64,000 bases of DNA, from the NCBI GenBank assembly GCA_037953745.1, contig JBAKBP010007659.1, forward strand, positions 33,720 through 97,719, in the 5' to 3' direction. The stretch is from Lithodes maja (taxonomy: Eukaryota > Arthropoda > Malacostraca > Decapoda > Lithodidae). Every line of letters starts with the position of its first letter. Position 1 is the stretch's first letter. A model generated the notes under the pieces. The model was given only the letters and a program-made list of their open reading frames with translations, searched no databases and was not told where the DNA came from. A program made the translations under genes and the position numbers. Shown one piece after another: positions 19,665-30,230 of the stretch.

Positions 19665-21341
19665 AGCACCTGCCTGAGCAGCAGTGTGCAGCACTCCAGC
19701 ACCAGCTCGGTTCATACCCCACTGGTCGTGCCGAGCCCTGAGTCTCACAACTCGGGCGGTGCGAGATGTTCCGCAGACAGGTCATGTGACTGTTAAAAGA
19801 CCGTTAGCCTCGTGTTTCGGTGGTTTAAGGTGGGCGACGAGGCCTTGGCATGGTTGCCAGGTCAGGGTCGACCCATGGCTGCCAAGGGTGGTGGTCAAAA
19901 GGAGGACATTGAGCAGATTGGTAGGGTCGGCTGTGGTATCGCAGTGCCCGGTCGTCACATAGCCTCCCAATGCTGCTCTAGTCTAATGCAACAGCCCTAC
20001 CCACAGACCGACTGTATCTGGCCATGTCGCTAAAAGCGGTGATGCTGCGCAGGCAGATGTCGTCACAAGGAATGTGGGGTGCGCATGTACGGTATCGGCG
20101 GGGAAGCCTTAGCTATAATGAACTGTGGGAGTGACTGCACAGGTGGTACTGATTGTCCCTCTCATGACCTGGCTGTTCTAGGGACGAAGGTGGAGAAGGA
20201 GGGAGACTACAGGTTAGAAGCTGCGGTCTCGGCTGGGTTGTGGGAGGGCACAAGGCATGTTGTTCGTGGAGACAGTGCAAGGCAGTTATTTACTAGGCTA
20301 TGGCAGTACTTTCGCATGTTTGTTGCTTCTCCAGGCCTGAGGTACGGGGTAGAATCCGACATGCAGGCTGGAGATAGTGCAAGGCTCAGTTTAATTCCCT
20401 GCCGTATAAATCCTGCTCGACAGCCTATGGTGCAAGCAGAGCTGGATTACGTGTGGACGAAGGATCTGAGGGATAAGGAATGTCGTGAGTGGTCGTTGCG
20501 TGTAACTTTGTCCGAGCGCGCTAAAGAGGTATGTGGTTTTGTTGTGGACGGGAGTACCTACCAGTGCAATGTTATGCCCTACGGACTTAAGAATGCACCA
20601 GCAACGTGTCGGAGCCTGATGAATGAAAGTGAAAAGGACAATGATGCGCTGGGGCATTTCGAGATCTATGTTCCAGCCTATGGTCCGGTCGGTGTAGTTT
20701 ACCCAGATCATTACCCTCTCAAGATCTTGGACCCGTTTCACAATCGGAATATGAGGCTGACCAGGTGGTCACTAAGGTTATTGGTATATAACCTGGACAT
20801 AAGCCATATTGCCGGTTGTGACAACGAGGTTGCATGTGGTCGTTCAGGGTATATGATCCTGGGTAAATTGACACACGGGTAGCCTCCTGCTTTGGTTTGA
20901 GTAGTATTTTGCGCTTGGTGCTTGTTGGCTCGCGGTTGTAGCCCAGCGTATTGGGTCGTAAAGCAGGATTGTTGAGCGTTTGGTATAGAAGAAAATAGGC
21001 TGCCCTTATAGTGCAGCCGGAAAAACATATTAAAATATAAAAATCATATAAAAACTCTTTCTTTTTGATGAAGATAATTGTATAAGTTTGTCATAGCCTA
21101 TAAAGTGTTTGAGTAGTCCACGAACTATCAAACGGCTGAGCTGCTGTAAGCTCGCTCTGGGAGCATGGATATTATGTCTTTTACTATTGTTGGGAGGAGT
21201 TATGAAATGTGATTTTTTGTTTATAAGATGTGTTTTAGTGATAAACTCAGCGTTGTTTTAGTGCCATGCGGTCGCTGGGTGTGAGGGGTTTGATGGGGTT
21301 CTGTATATCAGATTTTAGCTCAGGGTTGAGCAAGTAAAATC
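19665..21341 (+). pseudogene. Scrambled pol remnants of copy C
   Basis: 19668-19740 matches the segment just before RT in copies B and D (HLPEQQ, GSYPT). 19814-20033 resembles an integrase C-terminal module (FKVGDEALAWLPGQG against FHVGQEVLILLPLVG) out of place and diverged. 20430-20625 holds an RT palm fragment (VMPYGLKNAPAT) and joins directly to RNase H near 20655, with VYPDHYPL in place of the usual YTDHHPL; the YLDD catalytic core is lost. An open frame at 20079-20882 covers the last parts. The rest up to 21341 is 3' untranslated sequence. Confidence 0.75.
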
Positions 21342-21351
21342 TTGGGGGAGG
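21342..21351 (+). other. Polypurine tract of copy C
   Basis: TTGGGGGAGG directly before the 3' LTR TGTGACGC, the expected position for plus-strand priming. Copy B has CTTGGGTGGGG at the same place (45520-45531, minus strand). Confidence 0.75.
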
Positions 21352-23172
21352 TGTGACGCATGTCGAGTATGAGCATGCTGTACAGAACGCCCAGTCAGGC
21401 CCCACCCTCGCTAGGATCGTCAGGGCAGGAACTTTGGCTGTAGTCTGTGTAGAGTTTCCTAACTCAGTTTATGTGAACCGTTGTACTATAAGTATTATCA
21501 TTATGTATTTTGTTTTCTTCTAAGTCAACGAGTTCTATTTTATATCATTAGATATAAGTATTGTGTGTGGGATTTATATATATATAATGATGCGAAGAGA
21601 GAGAGAGTTATGTAACACCGACCAGTGAGCGCGCCACGAGGGGTAGGCCTAATTCCCCCCTCCCTCCCTCCTCAAGCGTGGGAAATCCTTTGTCGATCCC
21701 AGATTGAGAGAGAGAATGTGACGTCATGATTGCCGTTATGCTCGCTACGGGGCCGAGTATAAAAAGGAGGTCTCGCCATTTTTAGATCAGAACTCATCAG
21801 GCAAAGCGACCTCTCATATCCCTTGCAACTATCCATATTCTTCCGACTGATGTGAACTTTCTCTACTCTCTGAACAGCCTACCTTCTTCTCTTCTCGTCC
21901 CTGTTTATAACCTCAATGACCCCTTTGGTGCAGATTTAGTCAGCCAAAGTATTATCGCTTGAGTTCTCACGAGATAAGTGCCTGTTAGATAGCCTATTTT
22001 GGAAGGGTCAACTAGAATAGGATTGATTGATGTTTGTTGCACTCGTATATGTATTTCCCTGTGTACTATTATTCATGTTCCTGTTTTCTGCTGGTTTAGG
22101 TAATGCTAGACTGGGATAGGGTTCCTCGAGTTGTGATTTCCTATGAGTACTAGGTTGCGGTTGAACCAGTACAATTGCAACGGAGACGTGGAACGCCTAG
22201 GTGGTCTTTCTGACTGTGTACCGTGGGAGTTTAGCACTGTGTTGCGAGTGAGGGCTTTTGCCTGTGCCACCCAACACTGTGCTATCTCATTTGCTTGACT
22301 TTGAGAGGATCGCCAGGAGAGAACCAGATACTAGTGATCTGGATCTCTCAAGAGAGCATCCCGTCAATTACCGTAATTTGGCCGCACAGTCTTAAGGACC
22401 TCGCTAGGCTACGAGCCGCTTGCTCAGCCATTGTCTCTTAACCTTAGATATCCCAGCTAGACTTTGCTCGACCAGCAGATGCAGCATAGTATTGAAGCTT
22501 CTCCTTATGTATATTATTGTTTAAGCACTATTGATTTCATGTGTGGCACGCTTAGCTACTTCAGAGATTAGTGGCCCACGAGCACAATCTTAGTAGGCTA
22601 TTGCCAGTGCATTGTCGGAGTACTTCTTCTTAATGTTTGCCATATCCTATTGCTTATTCTTATAATTCTTCTTATGTCAATTAAAGCCTTTAATTACCAG
22701 TGAGTTATTCATTAAATTGCTGTTCAAAATCCGATACTTACTTCTTATGAGTATTCGAGAAGCATCTAACTTATCAGAAGATTCCTTGCTTGATGCTCGA
22801 GGACTATTGTTTAACGTAACGTAATAGTGCCGATCCGAAGTAGAGGGTGGAGGACTTCTTAAGTTCTTAGTTCAAGGGTGGATTACTTCGGCTTCGGCCA
22901 ACACTATTCTTTAGTGTTGTAGTACTTTCTTCTTTGTTTGATTGTTGACCAGACTAGATAACTCCCGTCTTGTTATTAGTCTGTTGTGTGAAACGCTAGT
23001 GCCGAGTTCTTGTATACCCCGTTATAGCAGATAGAACTCTGGAGGGTAGTGGCGTTTTTTTGTTCGGCTGGCAGTACTCTGGGGTTGGGATCGTGTGTTT
23101 TCCGTTGTGGCAACGAGCCATAGTCGAGTCCTGTGTAAGAGCCCTAGTGTACCCGAGTGCCCGGTCGTAACA
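21352..23172 (+). repeat. 3' LTR of copy C (1821 bp)
   Basis: Almost identical to 15025-16845. Differences noticed: AAAAAGGAGG against AAAAAGGGAGG after the TATA box, CATATCCC against CATATTCC, and one extra T in a T run near 23056. Confidence 0.97.
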
Positions 23173-23696
23173 CCAGTAGTCGAGATGTTGCACGGAGGAG
23201 ATCTTGTTTGTAAATGTACGTTGGACGCCTTCAAGTGATTGTCGTTCTCCAACCCTTCACGGGTCCCAGAGTTGGCAGCAGTACTCAAGGATTGGCATTA
23301 TTAGAGATTTGTATAATATTATCATTGATTTTTCTTCCCTTGTGGCAAACGTCCGTAGAATCCAACCCATTTGATTGCGAGCAGAACGGACTATGTCTTG
23401 GATGTGTTTGGTAAATGTTGCATCACTGCTTATTGTTACCCCTAGATCTTTAATATTGGCCACTGAATTGATACTGTTTCCATCATAGGTTGAGTACACA
23501 GTATTTTCTTTTAGTTTGATATCAGGTCCATATCTAATGAGGTCAAATTTGCAGCTATTAAAAGACATGTTATTATTTTCCGCCCAGTGGTACAGCACAT
23601 TCAGATCCTGCTGGAGTGATGCTGCATCGTTCTCATTCTTCACTCTTCCAGACACCCGTGTATCGTCGGCAAAAGATGAAACTCGAGCCATCTGAG

Positions 23697-23697
<1 letters not shown>
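23173..23697 (-). pseudogene. LINE-A copy 2, upstream part (RT palm)
   Basis: Continues the LINE interrupted at 15024. It matches copy 1 from about 9970 to 10480 and includes the catalytic FADD motif (near 23670). Homology ends at 23696 (CATCTGAG), where (CA)n begins, so the copy is 5' truncated inside RT. Confidence 0.92.

Positions 23698-23747
<50 letters not shown>
23698..23747. repeat. (CA)n microsatellite at the 5' junction of LINE-A copy 2
   Basis: An uninterrupted CA run followed by CTACACACC. With 14370-14439 it brackets the LINE, as expected if the LINE inserted into a CA array. Confidence 0.95.
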
Positions 23748-23749
<2 letters not shown>

Positions 23750-24226
23750 CACACCTATACATACCTACCTACCTAAGCGTGTCTAATTAGATGACATGCC
23801 CAGGCGCTCCCAAATTTATCGTTACTGACATTTTCCCCGCTTCTATGTTTTCACACCGTTTCGTAGGTCAGGTCACACGGATACAGTTTACCCACGCACA
23901 TGTGCTCGTATTTGCACACACAACACTCTCACTTAAAACTAAAACTGAAAATACACAAACATACACTCAAATACACACACGGATATCATGGAAGACTTGA
24001 GCACTTAACTGTAATAAAAGTCAGTGCATGTTGGATGAATTGGATACATTTCCTCCATGACGGACTTTAGTTATAGGCAGTCTTTGTGTATGTCTCCTTC
24101 TTTCACATAGAACTAACATACACCAGCATAGACCTACAATATATTTCCATACACATAAGATATATACCTGTGTAATGTGACCCACCCACATGTCATTACC
24201 ACTTGTACTTATGCCTAAAATTCGCG

Positions 24227-24313
<87 letters not shown>

Positions 24314-24669
24314 CATGCACTCACGCACATGCAATATACATTCACATAAACTTATGACATGCCAGATACCCAACGCTCTGGAACAATGTGCAAACTGTAT
24401 TGCTAAAGTTACTTAATGTTTGGCAAGGTATTAAATCTGTCTTAATGCAGTATGAATTAACATTGATTTGTATGCTAGACGTAAATGACGAATGTGTTTG
24501 CAAGCTTTGGTGTCACAAGTCAAAGTTTTAGAATTGGCTATATAAGTGTTTCTAAAAGTGCGAAACCGTCCTATTTACTTACCCAACCTTAAGTAAGCAG
24601 GATTGGTGTGGCTGTGAAAGGGTATCGGCCAGCTTGTCTGTGCGTTGTTGTTGTCTGTCGGTCTGTATG
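23748..24669. other. Gene-free stretch with a (CG)n-(CA)n microsatellite
   Basis: Nothing coding recognised. It holds CG repeats at 24223-24233 merging into (CA)n to 24308. Confidence 0.65.
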
Positions 24670-25285
24670 TTTTTTTTTTTTTTTTTTTCTATGTGATTGA
24701 GGGAGGCAAAAGGCATAACTGCCTATAGCGAGTGCCTCCCCCATAGTTGAAAGAGTGACAGGGCCAAAATCAAGGGACGTTCGAGCCAAAATGCCTGGAC
24801 ACACGGAGTTTGAAGCCATTTAAGTCTTAGGAAGCGGGAAAAACTGATTCTGGGAGAGAGTTCCAGAGCTCAGCTGTTGAGTAGAAGAAAGTTTGAGAGT
24901 AACGTTTCACTCTTGGGTTGGAGAGTTGCACAGAGTAGGGGTGGGATTCAGTTGCAAGACGGGTGCCACGTGCCCTACGTAAAGGAGGTGGTATGCACTG
25001 GGATAGCTCTGAGGAACACTGATTATTATAGTAGCGATAGAATAGCGAGAGAGATGCAACATTGCGGCGGAGAGAGAGAGATTGCAGAGAGTTGGTGAGT
25101 GGACGGGAGTTAATGATACGAAAGGCCTTCCTTTCAACCTTGTCTAGGAGAGCGGTGTGAGAGGAACCTCCCCACACATGTGAACAATACTCAATACAAG
25201 GGGAGGGAGTATCGACACCTAAGTGACACGAACAGTCTAAATATTGACAAATAAATGGGGAGAAAGGTCTTAAAATCGCCAAACT
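24670..25285 (-). pseudogene. LINE-D fragment: RT C-terminus, with poly(A) tail
   Basis: The minus strand is open over 24827-25282 and reads like the RT thumb and C-terminal region of Jockey/LINE-C type elements (CIEYCSHVWGG, SLRRNVASLSLFYRYY, TAELWNSLPESVF). LINE-C at 34327-35847 has the same motifs with diverged sequence. The 3' end is a T run on the plus strand (24670-24688), i.e. a poly(A) tail. A second copy is at 54280-54715. Confidence 0.8.
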
Positions 25286-25370
25286 AATGGGCCGAACGTC
25301 TTAAAATCTGAAAACTAATGGGGCTAAACACGAGGGAGAACGGGCTCAGAAAAAACCTGCCCATCCCCCC
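25250..25370 (-). repeat. Dispersed repeat relic R, copy 2
   Basis: Reverse complement resembles 7420-7520: TTTAGCCCCATTAGTTTTCA, a TTTTAAGAC run, CCCATTAGTTTGGCGATTTT and AAGACC. The roughly 40-bp internal subrepeat is visible in both. Confidence 0.45.
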
Positions 25371-25499
25371 TTAGTAACTGAGAGGTGGAGTAAGATTAAG
25401 TGGGGTAAGTGTTAGTTAGTTAAAATAGGACTTCAGAGGCTATCAACCCTATTGGATTATTAAGCCAGCACACTGGAAGTTAAGAATAATGTCATGACT

Positions 25500-28400
25500 A
25501 GAGCCTAAGAAGCAGCAGTGACATAAATCATCCAACGCCAAGCAAAAAACAGAGGCAACCGAGGACCACCAGCTATAAGGACCGAAGACAGCGAGGACCG
25601 AGGACAGCCATGAACATAAATGTAGATCCGACAAGAACCAAAAATATTATTAAAGAGCGTTCCGTGAGGTCTAAAATAACAAATTTAAAAGGTTTTCTAT
25701 GCAAATGCTCGTAGCATACGCAATAAATTTTCAGATTTAGAGGAGCTAGTGTTTACAGAAAATTATGATGTGATTGGCATAACAGAATCTTGGCTCAATA
25801 CAGAAGATAGAGACTTTTAGCAGAGTATTCACTTCCCGGTTATGTAATGTTTGAGAAAAGCCGAATAAATCGAAATGGAGGTGGCGTTTTACTCTATATC
25901 AAAGAAAGTCTTAACCCTACCCTCTTGTCAAAACCTCAAATTGTGAACGTCGACACATCTTTTGTGCTAATAAAGAATAATAAAGGTACAAAAATAATAC
26001 TTGCGTTAATATACAGACCTCCAGCTCAATCAGTGCAAACTGACCGAGAAATTTACGAACAAATTGCAGATGTAAGTAACTCACAAGATACCGTAATTTT
26101 TGGCGACTTTAATTTACCTGTGACCAAGTGGGGCTATACTCTTACTTCACACTCCGGACATGACTTGTATACGAACTTGCAAGAGAGTTCACTTTATCAA
26201 TTTGTTCGAACGCCGACCCGTGGTAATAACGTTCTTGACATTGTACTTGCAACATAAGAAGAATTGATAGAGAATTTGAATGTTGGTGATGAATTCAGTA
26301 ACAGCGACCATCGTACGATAACTTTCACTTTAAAGTTTACTAGTAACGAACCAAATAGTAGCATCGAAAAAGTCCCAAATTTCAAGAAAGCAAACTTCCA
26401 TAAACTTAGAGCTATGTTTAAAGAAACTGACTGGAGCTTTTTAATTAACAATAACGACATAAATACATCTTGGAAGTTATTCGAAACCACTTACCTAAAA
26501 GCAGTGCAAGACTGCATACCATCGAAAATACGGCGTCCAGGACATAATAATAAGCCCAAATGGTGGAATAAAGATATTTCAAACTACCTGCTTGCTAAAA
26601 AATTTGCTAATGATAGATTAAAATCCTCACAAAAGTACGAAGAACGGGTGAAATTTGTAGAGCTACGACGCAAAGCCAAAAAGTTAATTAAGCAAAGTAA
26701 AAAGACCTTAGAGTTACATATTGCGAATCAAAGTAAAACAAACCCAAAAGAATTCTATAGTTATATCAGAAAGAATTCTATAGTTATATCCGAAAGAAAA
26801 AAGTAGTTACTTCAACTGTTGGACCGTTAGTCGATGAAAATGGAGAATACACCAAAGACGAAGTACAAATGAGTAATGTCCTCAATACCTTCTTTGCATC
26901 AGTTTTTACAACAGAAGACCTCAGTGATATCCCTACACCATCGCCGATTCAGATTGATAATTCAGATGTTCTAAGCAATATCACCGTTACAGAGAGAGAA
27001 GTATTGAATTGTTTAGATAAACTCATACTATTCAATAAATCCTTGCAGTCTGGAACTATGCCTGATCAGTGGAAGCTAGCCAACGTAACACCGATATTCA
27101 AAAAAGGCAGCAAATCCCTACCTAGTAACTATCGTCCAATTAGCTTAACCTCAGTTGTATGTAAAATGCTAGAAACGGTCATACGAGACAGACTCGTAAA
27201 TCACTTAGAGGAAAATAACATACTTAAAGATACTCAACACGGCTTTCGTAAAAAACGTTCCTGTTTAACAAACCTCTTAGACTTCTTCTACGATATCCTC
27301 AACCTCTACGATGAGAGTAAAGCTGTAGATATTATATACCTTGATTTTCAAAAGGCCTTTGACAAAGTTCCCCACAAACGTTTACTGCTAAAACTAAAAG
27401 CGCATGGAATGCAAGACAGTGTGTTGAAATGGATAGAAAATTGGCTCAGCAACAGAAAGCAAAGAGTAGTCATAAACGGTAAGGCATCTAAATGGACCAA
27501 TGTAAGTAGCGGGGTACCCCAGGGATCGGTACTAGGACCAATTCTCTTTCTAATTTACATCAACGACATAGATGAGGGTCTCACCTGTACAATCTCAAAA
27601 TTTGCTGACGATACAAAAATTGCAAATAGCATACTCTCAAAAGAACAAGTTGACGATATGCAACACAATCTAGATAAATTGTCATGTTGGGCCCAAATTT
27701 GGCAAATGAGTTTCAATGCGGATAAATGTAAAGTACTACATATCGGATACCTAAATGAGAAAGCAAACTATTCGATGAATGGCACTCAGCTTAAGAATGT
27801 AAACAGAGAAACCGATCTGGGAGTAACAATATCGAGTAACCTAAAACCGAGTCAACAATGTTCAGAAGTTGTTAAGAAGGCAAACAAAATAATTGGCTTT
27901 ATAGGCAGGTCATTTGAGCATAAATCCAAAGAAGTTATCCTAACCCTTTACAATTCCTTAGTCCGCCCTCTTCTGGAATACTGCGTTCAATCCTGGTGCC
28001 CTTATTATCAAAAAGATATAAACAAGCTAGAACGAGTTCAACGTAGAGTTACCAAAATTATACCTAGCCTAAAGAACAAACCATACGAAGAGCGAAGAGC
28101 GTCTTAGAGAAATAAATTATTTCCTTTAACCCAGCGCAGATTAAGAGGTGACTTAATTCAAGTGTTCAAAATCATCAAAGGCATCGACAATATGAACTGT
28201 AGTAAGTACTTCACTATCGACCAATCTAATTACACGCGGGGAAACGGTTGCAAAATTATTGGTAAATCTATTAACTCGCACGAATCTAAGAATTTCTTCT
28301 TCAATCGAGTTGTCAACTTGTGGAATGGGCTTCCCCGAAACGTTATAGACTGCATCACCGTTGATTCATTTAAACTCCGCCTAGACAAATATCTCGCATC

Positions 28401-28663
28401 AAACCCGCGACTGACTGAGTTTGTAAATGAATAACTTTATTTTATCCCCCCCTCAGTTACTAACCCATCTGTCCTCTACTAACTTCCTAATCCTGCCACG
28501 GACATTAGTTCCAGGGCAGTAATTCCCTTTCCAATGTTCCCTTACCCACTCTAAACCACTGTTTGGACACTTGATCCTCAGTGTTTTGGAGGACAAGCAA
28601 CCTAGAAGGGTCACTAGATCTGTTGTTGCTTGATTTCCTTTGTACTCCTTTGTACTTTGTACT
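25500..28663 (+). mobile_element. LINE-B copy 1 (CR1-like)
   Basis: Homologous to the reverse complement of 30010-33200. It begins near 25500 (5' truncated before the end of ORF1), carries a broken ORF2 and about 230 bp of 3' UTR, and ends in tandem TTTGTACT(CC) units at 28663, next to CTCTCT. It lacks ORF1. Confidence 0.9.
25611..28434 (+). pseudogene. LINE-B ORF2, copy 1 (endonuclease-RT, broken)
   Basis: Compared with copy 3 there are one-base length changes near 25690 and 25816, an AAA-to-TAA stop at 26255-26257, and a tandem duplication of about 19 bp near 26760-26790. A loss of about 100 bp near 27020 removes the segment between LNCLDKL and LFNKSL, and a 7-bp GAAGAGC duplication near 28088 shifts the frame. 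Visible domains: endonuclease with GDFNLP and SDHRTITF; RT with YRPISLTS, DFQKAFDKVPH, GVPQGSVLGP and FADDTKI (near 27600); and the C-terminal ending up to the stop at 28434. Confidence 0.9.
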
Positions 28664-29019
28664 CTCTGCGAGAACCCCAGTCCCTTGGGGTAAGTGGTGT
28701 TGGGGAAATGGATTTATCGTGGGGGGAGAAGAAGTACAGTCAAAAGCATAATTGGCAACACTCCCATTTGAATCAGTATCTAACTTAAATGAGATAGTGA
28801 AATGCATCAATGTAGACCAGATACTTTAGAAATTGGCGTTAACGGTTCAAAGATTCGAATTTATGTAGACTTATAAATGCTTATGACTGTAAACTGGGGG
28901 AGGTATACTGAGGGATGGTGCTTGCCTCACCCCACTTGCCTTACTCAATATTATTGTGGGATCAATTATATAGATTTTCCATTGGCATATTCCCCCCCCC
29001 CCCCTCCCTTCCCCCTCTC

Positions 29020-29046
29020 ACTCTCACTCTCTCTCTCTCTCTCTCT
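29020..29046. repeat. Pyrimidine run and (CT)n at the LINE-B copy 2 junction
   Basis: C-rich then CT repeats (C run from about 28990), ending CTCTCT directly against the LINE-B sequence at 29047. The 3' end of the same LINE is followed by CTCTCTTGGG. Confidence 0.9.
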
Positions 29047-29805
29047 AGGCAGGTCATTTGAGCATAAATCCAAAGAAGTTATCCTAACCCTTTACAATTC
29101 CTTAGTCCGCCCTCTTCTGGCATACTTAGTTCAATCCTGGTGCCCTTATTACCAAAAAGATATAGACAAGCTAGAACGAGTTCAACGTAGAGTTACCAAA
29201 ATGATACCTAGCCTAAAGAACAAACCATACGAAGAGCGTCTTAGAGAATTAAATCTATTTCCTTTAACCCAGCGCAGATTAAGAGGTGACTTAATTCAAG
29301 TGTTCAAAATCATCAAAGGCATCAACAATATGAACTGTAGTAAGTACTTCACTATCGACCAAGCTAATTACACGCGGGGAAATGGATGCAAAATTATCGG
29401 TAAATCTATTAACTCGCACGAATCTAAGAATTTCTTCTTCAATCGAGTTGTCAACTTGTGGAATGGGCTTCCCCGAGACGATATAGACTGCAGCACCGTT
29501 GATTCATTTAAACTTCGCCTAGACAAATATCTTGCATCAAACCCGCGACTGACTGCGTTTGTAAATGAATAACATTATATTAACCCCCCCCCCCCCTCAG
29601 TTACTAACCCATCTGTCCCCTACTAACTTCCTAATCCTGCCACGGACATTAGTTCAAGGGCAGTAGTTCCCTTTCCAATGTTCCCTTACCCACTCTAAAC
29701 CACTGTTTGGACACTAAGCTTGATCCTCAGTGTTTTGGAGGAGAAGCAGCCTAGAAGGGTCACCAGACCTGTTGTTGCTTGATTTCCTGTGTACACCTTT
29801 GTACT
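29047..29805 (+). mobile_element. LINE-B copy 2, short 3' fragment
   Basis: Starts abruptly in the RT C-terminal region (GRSFEHKSKEV, at 29047) and runs open to the stop at 29572 (about 174 residues), then a 3' UTR to 29805. It lacks the 7-bp duplication found in copies 1 and 3, and has a lengthened C run after the stop. CTCTCT on both sides is a possible target duplication. Confidence 0.9.
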
Positions 29806-30230
29806 CTCTCTTGGGAATACAAGCCACGTCACACATGTTGTTTGCATCACCAAATGGTTTGTATATAGTGTAATGGGACTCCTTCTCATTTAGGGTTAAT
29901 ACCTGTATGCTACTTGAACTTGTACGGTATCTACAAACAGGCGTTGTTTGTTAAAGCAGCTTTGTTATCACAGTCTGACCCTGTTTATTTTACCAGTGTT
30001 ACGTGTACAGTACAAAGGAGTACAAAGGAAATCAAGCAACAACAGATCTAGTGACCCTTCTAGGTTGCTTGTCCTCCAAAACACTGAGGATCAAGTGTCC
30101 AAATAGTGGTTTAGAGTGGGTAAGGAAACATTGGAAAGGGAATTACTGCCCTGGAACTAATGTCCGTGGCAGGATTAGGAAGTTAGTAGGGGACAGATGG
30201 GTTAGTAACTGAGGGGGGGATAAAATAAAG

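Larger units (their letters stand above)
15025..23172 (+). mobile_element. Ty3/gypsy LTR retrotransposon, copy C (complete ends, 8148 bp)
   Basis: Two 1821-bp LTRs flank an interior with a primer-binding site, an open gag-protease ORF, scrambled pol remnants and a G-rich polypurine tract. It is inserted in LINE-A copy 2 with a CCAG duplication. The LTRs differ by only about three changes that I can find (one SNP and two one-base length differences), so insertion is recent. Integrase is absent and RT is mostly deleted, so it cannot transpose alone. Closest relative in the window is copy D. Confidence 0.95.

Noticed and set aside
20883..21341. An envelope gene between pol and the 3' LTR in the gypsy copies
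   Set aside because: The space is under 500 bp in copies B and C, with no signal peptide or long ORF.
23700..24320. Open frames of alternating Cys-Val or Thr-His
   Set aside because: They are translations of (CA)n/(TG)n and have no coding signal outside the repeat.
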